Shown here: positions 42,660-50,201 of the stretch, piece after piece | Position numbering within the stretch: the stretch's first letter is position 1 | Layout: the number at the start of each line of letters is the position of its first letter | Position numbers and translations under genes: made by a program | Notes under the pieces: model-generated | What the model was told of the DNA's origin: nothing | The model's database searches: none | What the model saw: only the letters and a program-made list of their open reading frames with translations | Assembly (NCBI GenBank): GCA_040401695.1 | Contig: JBBANY010000002.1 | Coordinates: 1 to 58,631 of the forward strand | Source: F1-20-MAGs119 sp040401695 | Lineage (GTDB): Bacteria > Actinomycetota > Acidimicrobiia > Acidimicrobiales > Ilumatobacteraceae | Direction: 5' to 3' | Length of the DNA: 58,631 bases

Positions 42660-43583
42660 ATGCCAGAGGGCGACACGATCCATCGAGCAGCAGCGGCCCT
42701 GCGCACGGCGCTCGTGGGTCGTCAGATGGTCGGATTCGAGGCTCCGCGTCTGGCAGGTCCGGCACCTCGCGTGGGTCGCACGATCGAATCGGTCGATGTG
42801 CACGGCAAGCATCTCGAAATCGTGTGGGACGACAATGTCGTTCTGCACACGCACATGCGCATGACGGGCAGTTGGCATCTCTATCGACGCGGCGAGCGTT
42901 GGCGCAAGCCGAGGCGTCTCGCCCGTGTCGTCATCGAAACCATCGAGTGGGTTGCCGTGTGTTTCAGCGCACCCGTTGTCGAGACCTACCGTGCCGACAG
43001 CTTCGTACGTCATCCGAACTTTGGTCGGCTCGGTCCCGACTTGTGCAAGGCCGATGTCGACGTCGACGAATGCGTGCGCCGCATGATGTCGTACTCCGAC
43101 CCTTCGCGTTCGATCGCAGAAGTGATGCTCGACCAACACGTGATGTGTGGAGTCGGCAACGTATACCGATGCGAGGTGTTGTGGGCGTGCGAAGTTCATC
43201 CGCACGCCACGGTTGGTTCATTGCCACAGTCGGCATGCGTCGAGCTCGTGCGCACCGCCGCCGACATGCTGCAGGCGAATCTGCAGCACACCGCACGCAT
43301 CACCACGACGACGACACCCGGCGGTCTCGCGGTGTACGGCCGGAACCATCAGCGTTGTGAACGCTGCCAGGGAATCGTCGCCGTCGAACAGCACGGCCAA
43401 CCACCGCGCCTGTTGTACTGGTGTCCCGAATGCCAGACGCGCTGTCAGCCTGCTCCGAAGCGCGACGATTCGAACCCGCTCGCCCGACGTACCGACCCGC
43501 ACCCTGCCGGTTCGCAATTCATCGCCGAACTGATCGACGACCACGATCGCTTCAGCGATGTCGACGAACTGGAAGCCAGTTAG
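42660..43583 (+). CDS. nei: Endonuclease VIII-type DNA glycosylase (Nei/Fpg family)
   Basis: A 307-aa base-excision repair glycosylase/AP lyase. The N-terminus MPEGDTIHRAA carries the catalytic Pro2 and Glu3, LHTHMRMTGSW is the conserved beta-strand, GVGNVYRCEVLWACEVHP is the H2TH region, and a C-terminal zinc finger uses CERC and CPEC. The start MPEGDTIHR is the Nei form rather than the MPELPEVE of Fpg. TAACAT (42648-42653) six bases before the ATG indicates a leaderless mRNA. The stop codon lies inside a 19-bp tandem duplication. Confidence 0.94.
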   Translation: MPEGDTIHRAAAALRTALVGRQMVGFEAPRLAGPAPRVGRTIESVDVHGKHLEIVWDDNVVLHTHMRMTGSWHLYRRGERWRKPRRLARVVIETIEWVAVCFSAPVVETYRADSFVRHPNFGRLGPDLCKADVDVDECVRRMMSYSDPSRSIAEVMLDQHVMCGVGNVYRCEVLWACEVHPHATVGSLPQSACVELVRTAADMLQANLQHTARITTTTTPGGLAVYGRNHQRCERCQGIVAVEQHGQPPRLLYWCPECQTRCQPAPKRDDSNPLARRTDPHPAGSQFIAELIDDHDRFSDVDELEAS

Positions 43584-43608
43584 TCACACGGAAGCCAGCT
43601 AGTCACAC
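43571..43608 (+). repeat. 19-bp tandem duplication at the nei stop codon
   Basis: GGAAGCCAGTTAGTCACAC (43571-43589) is followed immediately by GGAAGCCAGCTAGTCACAC (43590-43608), one mismatch. The first unit contains the nei TAG. TTAGTCAC in it is also inverted as GTGACTAA at 43625-43632, at the end of the opposing gene. Confidence 0.8.
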
Positions 43609-43628
43609 GGCAGCCGGTCGGCAGGTGA

Positions 43629-44033
43629 CTAATCCCCGAGCAGGCTGCGCGAGGCCAACACGCGGTCGACTGTGATCACCAGTGCGACGCGGTCGGGGCG
43701 TTCCTTGGGCTGTTGGTATCGGGCTGCGTAGCCGGCCACCGCGGCGGCAACGTCCCCCGGGTCGGTCGTCGCGCGAATGACGCCTTCGAGGGTGACCCAA
43801 CGGCCTCCGTCGACCTGCGAAACCGCGGCACGGCCGCCACGGCGGGCGTTGGCGACCTTCTGGCAGCCGTCGAAGGTGATGATGCGCACTTCACCCGCTG
43901 ACGCGTCGTAGCTGAACCCCACCGGCACGACGTGCGGGCTACCGTCGGCGCGCAGGGTGGTGAGCGACGCGAGATGGCGTTCGGCGAGGAAGTCGGCGAG
44001 CGCGGCCGAAAGGTCAGACGGTCGTGATGGCAT
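43629..44033 (-). CDS. Pyridoxamine-phosphate-oxidase-fold protein (F420/flavin type)
   Basis: A 134-aa split-barrel protein. The order LADFLAERHLASLTTLRADGSPHVVPVGFSYD, then VRIITFDGCQKVANARRGGRAAVSQVDGGRWVTLEGVIRAT, is typical of actinobacterial F420-dependent reductase-like PPOX proteins. The cofactor is inferred. ATG 44033 overlaps the exporter gene's 3' end by 20 bp, so it is probably co-transcribed. No SD is visible, consistent with translational coupling. Confidence 0.85.
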   Translation of the reverse strand: MPSRPSDLSAALADFLAERHLASLTTLRADGSPHVVPVGFSYDASAGEVRIITFDGCQKVANARRGGRAAVSQVDGGRWVTLEGVIRATTDPGDVAAAVAGYAARYQQPKERPDRVALVITVDRVLASRSLLGD

Positions 44034-46593
44034 GGAGGATGTCCAACTTGGCGGCGCGTCGCGCGGGACCAATGGCAGCGATGATGCCGACGACGATCGA
44101 TGCCAAGAGGATGGTGACGATCGTGCCGAACGGAATCTGCAGGGTGCTGACGAAGGTTTCGGGAAGTGCAGTTGCGACTGCCATACCGAGGGGAACGCCA
44201 ACGACGACACCGAGCGTCGCGCCGAAGACCGAAACGATGATGGCCTCCCAACGCACCGAACGCTTCAGCTGGCGTCGCGTCATGCCCACGGCGCGCAACA
44301 AGCCGAACTCGCGCGTGCGTTCGAAGACGGAGAGCGCCATCGTGTTGGCGATGCCGAGCACGGCAATCGCGATCGCGAACACGAGCAACGAGTAGACGAT
44401 GAACAGCAACTGATTCAGCTGGTCTTCCTGGCTCTGCTGGAACTCGACTCGGTCCTGCACCTCGGCACTCGGGAACTCCGTCGCCACGGCTTCGACAGCG
44501 GCACGTGCAACATCCGCATCGACGCCGTCGGCGATCTTTGCACCGATGAAGAAGTCGAGCGGAGGAGCCGACGATGCCGCGTTCAGTGTGTCGAGACTGA
44601 CGAGCCAGTTGCCGACGATCGACGAGTCGCCGTAGATCGCGCCGACTTGCAACGCAGTGACTTTGCCGTTCTGCCAGGTCATCTCGATGGTGTCGCCCAC
44701 CGACACCCCGAGGTCGCGTGCCGGGTCCTTGTGCAAGAGCACCGCACCATCGGCAATCGAATCGAAGCTGCCGCTTTGGATGTCGGCGTCGACGAGCTCA
44801 CCCATCGACGGGTCGACCGCACCGATCGACTTCGATTCGCCCTCGACCTGTGCGTTGGCGGCGCGGAACGGCGAGACGGCGCCCAGCTCGGGCAATTGGG
44901 CGAGTTTGTCGGCGAACGCGACGGGCAGGCCCTGGAAGCCGCTGTTGGTGACGTAGAAGTCGGCGGTGATCGAGGTGCCGAGCGCCTTGCGCAACGTCGC
45001 CTGAACCGATGCCGCGACGACGGCGATCGTGCTGACGAGCGCGAGGCCGATCATCAGCGCCGATGCGGTCGAGGCGGTGCGTCGCGGCTGGCGCTGCGCA
45101 TTGCGGCTGGCGATGCGGCCGGGGGTCTTCCTGTTCATCGACCGACCGGGGAAGGGAAGGATGTTGCTGACGATGCGGCTGACGGGCGCGGCGACCGACT
45201 GCGAGAGGCTGGCGACGCCGAGGAAGATCATCACCGCGCCGACGGCACCTGCGAGGAGAATGCCGACCGTGCCGCCGGGCTGTGCGAAGAGACCCACGAC
45301 GAAGAGCACGATGCCGACAACCAGAGTCGTCGTCGCAACGACGAGGCGTTTGTTGCGCTGCAGGCTCGAGAAGCCGACCTCGGGCCGCATTGCGGCGACC
45401 GGGGGAATGCGTCCGGCGCGAGCCGCCGGAACGAACGCTGCGAGCAGCGTGACGCCGACACCGACCAACAGCGACACCGCAATGGTGCGGGCCGAGATGA
45501 CCGTCGACGCCGACGGGAACGCCGCGCCGGTCGCATTGAACAGTGCGGTGATGCCCTTCGAGACGAGAACGCCGCCCGCGATGCCAAGGGCAGTCGCCAG
45601 CAGACCGATGATTCCCGACTCGCCCAGGATCATCATGCGGATCTGACGGATGTCGGCGCCGATCGCGCGCAGCAATGCGAGCTCGCGCAGGCGCTGGCTG
45701 ACGATGATGGCGAAGGTGTTGAAGATGAGGAACGCACTGACGAAGAGCGAGATGGCGGCAAACCCGAGCAGCACCTTGCCGAAGATGTCGATGATGTCGT
45801 TGATCGCGCCCGCGGTTTCCTTCGCCGACTGGTCGCCGGTGATGACCTCGTAGGGGGAGCCGGAGGCGTCCGCGCCGATCGCAGCGGCAACGGCGTCTTG
45901 CACCGCGCCTTGCGAGGCACCGGCGGCAAGTCCGATGAAGATTGAGTCGACGCGGCCGTTCGTGCCGAGGAACTCGTCGGCCGTCGCGGGATCGAACGCG
46001 CTGACGCTGGCACCCCCGCCGCCTTCGGTGGTCTTCGTGCCGGTGAGCCCGACCAGGGTGAAGTCAGCGCTGCCGTTCGGGCCGACGATCGGCACCGTCT
46101 CGCTGAGTTCGTACCCGGCGCGCTCGGCCGACTTCTTGTCGATCGCCACTTCGCCCGCACCGCGGGCCTCGCGACCTTCGAGAACGAGACGGCCGTCGAG
46201 GCCCTCGGTTCCGTACCACGCGATGCCGAACGACGGCCCCGAGGTTTGCAGTGGCTTGCCGTTCTTCTTGATGATCGTCGCCTGACGCAGGATGTTCACC
46301 TCGACGGTTCGAACACCTTCGACCTTGGCGATGTCGGCAACGAGCGAGTCGGGAACGGGGTCGCGCTGCGCCGTGGCCTCGTCGCCGAACGCGATGCGCG
46401 CGCGAACCTCGAGGTCGACGTCACCCTGGAGTTCGTCGAACAGGCCGTTGATCGCGCCCTTCACGCTGTCGGTGAGCATGAACGCGCCCGATACAAAGGC
46501 GACGCCGAGAACGATTGCGAAAGCGGTGAGCAGAACGCGGAACTTGCGTGCCAGCACACCGCGGATGGTCAGTCGAACGACGGGGGAGGACAT
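44014..46593 (-). CDS. MacB/FtsX-type ABC transporter permease
   Basis: An 859-aa membrane protein with two FtsX cores. Visible: an N-terminal helix (VLLTAFAIVLGVAFVSGAFML), a large extracytoplasmic MacB-PCD-like domain (about residues 40-240), FtsX helices around 265-400, a middle pair of helices at about 425-480, a second start-like helix (ASTASALMIGLALVSTIAVVAAS) with another extracytoplasmic domain, and a final three-helix FtsX core to the C-terminus. It pairs with the ATPase 6 bp upstream. Such systems drive mechanotransmission: export or lipoprotein handling rather than import. Substrate unknown. Confidence 0.93.
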   Translation of the reverse strand: MSSPVVRLTIRGVLARKFRVLLTAFAIVLGVAFVSGAFMLTDSVKGAINGLFDELQGDVDLEVRARIAFGDEATAQRDPVPDSLVADIAKVEGVRTVEVNILRQATIIKKNGKPLQTSGPSFGIAWYGTEGLDGRLVLEGREARGAGEVAIDKKSAERAGYELSETVPIVGPNGSADFTLVGLTGTKTTEGGGGASVSAFDPATADEFLGTNGRVDSIFIGLAAGASQGAVQDAVAAAIGADASGSPYEVITGDQSAKETAGAINDIIDIFGKVLLGFAAISLFVSAFLIFNTFAIIVSQRLRELALLRAIGADIRQIRMMILGESGIIGLLATALGIAGGVLVSKGITALFNATGAAFPSASTVISARTIAVSLLVGVGVTLLAAFVPAARAGRIPPVAAMRPEVGFSSLQRNKRLVVATTTLVVGIVLFVVGLFAQPGGTVGILLAGAVGAVMIFLGVASLSQSVAAPVSRIVSNILPFPGRSMNRKTPGRIASRNAQRQPRRTASTASALMIGLALVSTIAVVAASVQATLRKALGTSITADFYVTNSGFQGLPVAFADKLAQLPELGAVSPFRAANAQVEGESKSIGAVDPSMGELVDADIQSGSFDSIADGAVLLHKDPARDLGVSVGDTIEMTWQNGKVTALQVGAIYGDSSIVGNWLVSLDTLNAASSAPPLDFFIGAKIADGVDADVARAAVEAVATEFPSAEVQDRVEFQQSQEDQLNQLLFIVYSLLVFAIAIAVLGIANTMALSVFERTREFGLLRAVGMTRRQLKRSVRWEAIIVSVFGATLGVVVGVPLGMAVATALPETFVSTLQIPFGTIVTILLASIVVGIIAAIGPARRAAKLDILHAITTV

Positions 46594-46599
46594 GGCTGG

Positions 46600-47388
46600 T
46601 CAGGCGAGACGCTTCATGCGGTCGAGCACTCGCTCGGCAGTGGGCTCGCTGATCTCATCGACGACCTTGCCGTCGGCGAGGAAGATGACTCGATCGGCGT
46701 ACGAGGCCGCATTCGGGTCGTGGGTGACCATGACGATGGTCTGGCCGAATTCGCTGACGGCGCGACGCATGAATCCCAACACGTCGGAACTGGACTTGCT
46801 GTCGAGGTTGCCCGTCGGCTCGTCGGCGAAGATGATCTTTGGCTTGCTTGCCAGCGCGCGTGCCACGGCGACGCGCTGCTGCTGGCCACCCGACAGTTCC
46901 GCCGGTTTGTGGTCGAGACGATCACGCAGACCGACTGCGTCGATGACGCGGTCGACCCACGGCGCATCGGGCTCGACGTCGCCCAAGTCGAGTGGCAGTT
47001 CGATGTTCTCGCGCGCAGTAAGCGTGGGAATGAGGTTGAAGGCCTGGAAGACGAATCCCACCTGTTCGCGGCGCACGTGCGTGAGTTGGCGTTCACTCAG
47101 GGTCGCCAGATCGACGTCGCCGATGAACGCACGCCCCGACGTGAGCGAATCGAGTCCCGCGAGACAGTGCATGAGGGTCGACTTGCCCGAGCCACTGGGG
47201 CCCATGATCGCGGTGAATTCACCGCTGCGGAATTCGACCGAGATACCGTCGAGGGCGCGCACTTCGCTGTCACCCTTGCCGTAGATCTTCGATGCGTCGA
47301 CGGCGCTGGCCGCTGCCGTGTGTGCCGTGTGTGCCGTGTGTGCCGTGTGGGCCGTGTGTTCTTGGGGAACCGAGGGGGTTGAGTTCAC
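46600..47388 (-). CDS. ABC transporter ATPase (LolD/MacB-like)
   Basis: A 262-aa ATPase: Walker A GPSGSGKST at 63-71, Q-loop VGFVFQAFNLIP, signature LSGGQQQRVAVARAL, Walker B IIFADEPTGNLDSKSS and H-loop VTHDP. The TGNLD form is typical of the LolD/MacB/FtsE class. The N-terminus carries an unusual run of HTA triplets encoded by a 9-bp tandem repeat. The start is GTG 47388, with TAGAAC nine to fourteen bases... upstream as a possible -10 for a leaderless mRNA. It is divergent from the AhpD-like operon. Confidence 0.93.
   Translation of the reverse strand: MNSTPSVPQEHTAHTAHTAHTAHTAAASAVDASKIYGKGDSEVRALDGISVEFRSGEFTAIMGPSGSGKSTLMHCLAGLDSLTSGRAFIGDVDLATLSERQLTHVRREQVGFVFQAFNLIPTLTARENIELPLDLGDVEPDAPWVDRVIDAVGLRDRLDHKPAELSGGQQQRVAVARALASKPKIIFADEPTGNLDSKSSSDVLGFMRRAVSEFGQTIVMVTHDPNAASYADRVIFLADGKVVDEISEPTAERVLDRMKRLA
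47315..47359 (-). repeat. 9-bp in-frame tandem repeat (HTA)
   Basis: Five 9-bp units GCCGTGTGT (plus strand; the fourth has G in the last position) encode consecutive His-Thr-Ala triplets at residues 11-25 of the ATPase. Change in copy number would keep the frame. Confidence 0.88.
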
Positions 47389-47425
47389 TAGTCTGTTCTA
47401 CAAGGCACACGACGGGGGTGACAAC

Positions 47426-47758
47426 GTGAGAGTTGATCCGGCAGCAAATGAGCATCTGCATCCGTACCTCACGTCGCTCGGTGAGAAAGTCGAGACCGCG
47501 TGCCCGGGCCGCACCGCAGAAGTGATCAGCAACGCAATTCGTGGCGCCCTCGGACTGCCGCGCGTTGACGTCGACGAACTCACTGCTGCCGAGTCGACCG
47601 TGCACATGATTGCCGAGCAGTTCGTGATCGACGTGCACGGGGTCACCGACCAGCAGTTCGCCGCGTTGAAGCAGCATTACGCCGAACCGGAAATCGTTGC
47701 GATGCTTTTCCGCATGGCGCTCGCCGACGGCCTGGGCAAGTTGGAGAAGGTGGCCTGA
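47426..47758 (+). CDS. AhpD-like-fold small protein without redox cysteines
   Basis: A 110-aa all-helical protein. GTG 47426 follows GGGGGTG. The C-terminal half (QFVIDVHGVTDQQFAALKQHYAEPEIVAMLFRMALADG) has the helix pattern of carboxymuconolactone-decarboxylase/AhpD-like proteins, but it lacks the CxxC. Its one cysteine is near the N-terminus (ETACPG). The stop shares one base with the ATG of the next gene (TGATG), a tightly coupled pair. It may be a partner subunit of the following Cys/Sec protein. The family call is by eye. Confidence 0.65.
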   Translation: MRVDPAANEHLHPYLTSLGEKVETACPGRTAEVISNAIRGALGLPRVDVDELTAAESTVHMIAEQFVIDVHGVTDQQFAALKQHYAEPEIVAMLFRMALADGLGKLEKVA

Positions 47759-48282
47759 TGTCGACAACACCGCGTCTCGCGCCGGTCGATCCGAATGCCC
47801 GCTCGGTATTCGGGTCGATACTCGCTCACCAGCCCGGTCTCGCGGCCGCGTTTTTCGAACTGTACGGAGAGTTCTGGAACCGCGGTGTCCTCGACCATGC
47901 GTCGAAGGAGACCGCGCGTGTGCGCAATGCGCGCATCACCGACTGCGGGTATTGACGCAACGTCCGCTTCACGGTCGTGGAGCAGCGCAACCTGACGGAA
48001 GACGAAGTCGACCTCATCGACGACGATTACGCATCGTCACGTCTTGCCGAACGCCAGAAGCTCGCCATCACGTTCGCCGACGCGTTTCTTTCGGCGCAGG
48101 GCCCTCCATCGGCTGACGTGCAGACGCGCATCGAAGAAGAGTTCAACCCCGCCGAACTTGCCGAACTGGGTATCGGCCTCGCCCTCTTCCACGGCTTCAG
48201 CAAGATGCTCATCATCTCGGGCTGTGAACCCGAAGAGATGGACACCACGGTGCTGGCCGCCCCCGGCAGCCAACCCCGCTGA
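47758..48282 (+). CDS. Probable selenoprotein, AhpD/carboxymuconolactone-decarboxylase-like
   Basis: One 174-residue frame if the in-frame TGA at 47953-47955 is read as selenocysteine. Upstream of it is MSTTPRLAPVDPNARSVFGS...ARVRNARITDCGY, downstream RNVRFTVVEQRNLTEDEVDLID and the typical ending FHGFSKMLIISGCEPEEMD. Protein-like sequence continues without shift on both sides. The TGA falls exactly where AhpD-like proteins have the second Cys of their redox CxxC, giving Cys63-Gly-Tyr-Sec66. A hairpin with a GGUC loop starts 10 nt after the TGA. AhpD-like proteins with Sec are known from marine metagenomes. The likely role is thiol/selenol peroxide or disulfide chemistry in the cytoplasm. Alternatives are a nonsense mutation or sequencing error. 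Confidence 0.78.
47966..47983 (+). promoter_or_regulatory. Candidate bacterial SECIS element
   Basis: GCTTCAC (47966-47972) pairs with GTGGAGC (47977-47983), seven pairs including one G-U, closed by the tetraloop GGTC. The loop begins 18 nt after the UGA. The bacterial SECIS model expects a G in the first two loop positions and a spacing of roughly 16-37 nt; both hold, and GGUC is also found in the E. coli fdhF loop. Confidence 0.65.
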
Positions 48283-48287
48283 CGCGT

Positions 48288-48896
48288 CTACCAACCGTCG
48301 TAGTGGACGACTTCGGACACGTCCTTGCGTGACACCGGCCCCGTCGGACCGTCGGGGAAGCCGAGGGGAATGGTCGTGCCGATGAACACCTCATCGGGGA
48401 TGCGCAGGATGCGACGAATGTCGGCTTCGAACATGCCGTGCAGCGTGGTGAAAGCGGCACCGAGACCCAGTGCGCGCGCAGCGACGACGAGGTTCTGGCT
48501 CGCCGCATAGACGGCTGAATACATGAAGGTCTCGCGCGGCGCGCCGGGCGGATAGATGTTGTGTCCGCACACGAAAATGATGCACGGGAAGTTGCCCATG
48601 TTCGCGCCGAGATTCTTCGCGCCGGCAAGGGTGCGACGGTCGACTGCACTTTCGGGTACCGGCATCGCCGCAACGCGATCGGCGAACGGCTTGAACAGGT
48701 CGCCCAGTTCCTTTCGCACGGCCGGGTCGGTGACGACGACGAAGTCCCACCCCTGTGTGTTGTTCGGGCTGCTGGCCCGTGTCGCGGCCCACAGCACCTT
48801 GTCGAGCAATTCCTGGGGCACGGGGTCCGGCTTGAAGAAGCGCATCGCGCGCGCGGTTCCCATTGCTTCGAATACGTCCATCGAGCCTTTGTCCAT
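48288..48896 (-). CDS. Nitroreductase-family flavoprotein
   Basis: A 202-aa FMN-dependent oxidoreductase. Seen: the N-terminal RAMRFFKPDPVP phosphate-binding Arg pattern, ATRASSPNNTQGWDFVVV, the dimer-interface helix YSAVYAASQNLVVAARALGLGAAFTTLHG and the end IPLGFPDGPTGPVSRKDVSEVVHYDGW. It reduces quinones, nitroaromatics or similar acceptors; the physiological substrate is unknown. ATG 48896 or 48881 may be the start. It converges with the Sec-containing gene (5-bp gap). Confidence 0.9.
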   Translation of the reverse strand: MDKGSMDVFEAMGTARAMRFFKPDPVPQELLDKVLWAATRASSPNNTQGWDFVVVTDPAVRKELGDLFKPFADRVAAMPVPESAVDRRTLAGAKNLGANMGNFPCIIFVCGHNIYPPGAPRETFMYSAVYAASQNLVVAARALGLGAAFTTLHGMFEADIRRILRIPDEVFIGTTIPLGFPDGPTGPVSRKDVSEVVHYDGW

Positions 48897-48963
48897 GGCC
48901 CTATCGTGACACTTCCCACACGGGGCGGCGACACACGCGTCGACAACACGGAAGAATGGGGTG

Positions 48964-49458
48964 ATGGAGGTGATCGAAACCGGGTTGATCGTGGGTCGAT
49001 TCCATCCGCCCCACCTTGGTCACTCCTGGTTCATCGACGAAGCCTCACAGCGTTGTCGTCGGCTCGTGGTGTTCGTCAACACCCGCGACGGAGAAACCGT
49101 GCCGGGCGAATTGCGCGCTCAGTGGCTGGCCGGTCTGCACCCCAAGGTCACGGTCAGGCAGGTTGCGCACGACCTCGACACCGACTGGAACGACGAAGAA
49201 CTGTGGGCGAAGTGGATCGCATTGTTCCGTGCGCACTGGCCGCACGAATCGGGCCCGCACGTGGTGTTTTCGTCGGACTCGTACGTGAGTGAACTTGCGC
49301 GTCGGCTCGGTGCGCAGGCGGTCGTTGTCGACGAGCCCCGCGTGAACGTACCGATCAGTGCCACCCAGATACGCAACGACCCACTCGGCAACCTCGGGAT
49401 GCTTGCTCCCGTGGTACGCGAGTGGGTCGAGTCGAATCACCGGCTGTTCGGCCGGTGA
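48964..49458 (+). CDS. Nicotinamide-nucleotide adenylyltransferase-like protein (NadR-type)
   Basis: A 164-aa nucleotidyltransferase of the HxGH superfamily. GRFHPPHLGH at 11-20 (HxGH 17-20) is the nucleotide-binding motif, and ISATQIRNDPLGN near residue 130 corresponds to the ISxTxIR motif. VVFSSDSYVSELARRLGAQAVVVDEPR fits NadR-like NMN adenylyltransferases. There is no kinase or DNA-binding domain, so it is a stand-alone catalytic unit for NAD salvage or a related nucleotide. It converges with the peroxiredoxin with a 3-bp gap. Confidence 0.85.
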   Translation: MEVIETGLIVGRFHPPHLGHSWFIDEASQRCRRLVVFVNTRDGETVPGELRAQWLAGLHPKVTVRQVAHDLDTDWNDEELWAKWIALFRAHWPHESGPHVVFSSDSYVSELARRLGAQAVVVDEPRVNVPISATQIRNDPLGNLGMLAPVVREWVESNHRLFGR

Positions 49459-49461
49459 CGG

Positions 49462-50100
49462 CTACTTCTTGTTGGGCTGGGGGAGAACCCGCAGGTACGG
49501 CTTCACTGCCTTCCAACCACCGGGGAAGAGCGTCTTGGCTTCTTCGTCGCTGACGGCTGCGCCGATGATGACGTCGTCGCCGTCTTTCCAGTTGGCCGGC
49601 GTCGCAACCTTGTAGTTGGCGGTCAACTGCAGCGAGTCGATGACGCGCAGCACTTCGTCGAAGTTGCGTCCCGTCGAAGCGGGATACGTGATCGTCAACT
49701 TGACCTTCTTGTCGGGGCCGATGACGAACACCGAACGCACGGTGAGGGTGTCGTTCGCGTTCGGGTGGATCATGTCGTAGAGATCGCTGACCTTGCGATC
49801 GGGGTCGCCGATCATCGGGAAGTTGACGGGCGTGCCCTGCGTTTCGCCGATGTCGCCTTCCCACTTCAGGTGCGAATCGACGGGGTCGACCGACAGGCCG
49901 ATCACCTTCACGTTGCGCTTGTCGAACTCGGGCTTGATGCGTGCCACGTAGCCGAGCTCGGTGGTGCACACCGGGGTGAAGTCCTTCGGGTGGGAAAAGA
50001 GGACGCCCCACGAGGTGCCGAGCCACTCGTGGAAGTTGATCGTGCCCTGGGTGGTCTCTGCGGTGAAGTCGGGAGCGGTATCGCCAAGTCGTAGTGCCAT
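49462..50100 (-). CDS. 1-Cys peroxiredoxin (Prx6-like)
   Basis: A 212-aa peroxiredoxin. The peroxidatic Cys45 sits in HPKDFTPVCTTELG. It is the only cysteine in the protein, so it is a 1-Cys enzyme needing an external thiol. Length and the C-terminal domain (FPGGWKAVKPYLRVLPQP) match Prx6. ATG 50100 is seven bases after TATCGT (50113-50108), a leaderless start. A palindrome at 50128-50152 overlaps the expected -35 region and may be a redox-regulator site. Confidence 0.95.
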   Translation of the reverse strand: MALRLGDTAPDFTAETTQGTINFHEWLGTSWGVLFSHPKDFTPVCTTELGYVARIKPEFDKRNVKVIGLSVDPVDSHLKWEGDIGETQGTPVNFPMIGDPDRKVSDLYDMIHPNANDTLTVRSVFVIGPDKKVKLTITYPASTGRNFDEVLRVIDSLQLTANYKVATPANWKDGDDVIIGAAVSDEEAKTLFPGGWKAVKPYLRVLPQPNKK

Positions 50101-50127
50101 GCGCGGCACGATAACGCTGTTTCGCCC

Positions 50128-50152
50128 AATCCCGACAACTTTGGTCGGGATT
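50128..50152 (-). promoter_or_regulatory. Palindrome in peroxiredoxin promoter
   Basis: AATCCCGAC and GTCGGGATT form perfect 9-bp arms with a 7-bp spacer. They are positioned over the -35 region of the leaderless peroxiredoxin promoter. The regulator is unknown. Confidence 0.55.
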
Positions 50153-50165
50153 TATATTCAGATAG

Positions 50166-50198
50166 TTGACATTGTCTAGGAAAAGGTAGACACTGTCA
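50166..50198 (+). promoter_or_regulatory. Promoter with operator-like inverted repeat, MFS exporter
   Basis: TGACATTGTCTA (50167-50178) and TAGACACTGTCA (50187-50198) are inverted with 11 of 12 matches and an 8-bp spacer. TTGACA (50166-50171) is a -35 and GACACT (50189-50194) a possible -10, 17 bp apart. A repressor bound here would block the exporter promoter. Confidence 0.65.
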
Positions 50199-50201
50199 GG
50201 T

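Noticed and set aside
43957..45945. Very long open frame (662 codons) on the plus strand inside the FtsX-type permease
   Set aside because: It is antisense to a clearly recognisable permease, and its product is an Asp/Arg/Glu/Ala-rich composition typical of antisense frames in high-GC DNA.
47315..47359. Short CRISPR-like array
   Set aside because: The units are contiguous 9-mers without spacers and lie inside a coding region.
47953..47955. The in-frame TGA as a simple nonsense mutation
   Set aside because: Possible, but the codon sits exactly at a redox Cys position, both flanks remain intact and a SECIS-like hairpin follows, so recoding is the better reading.
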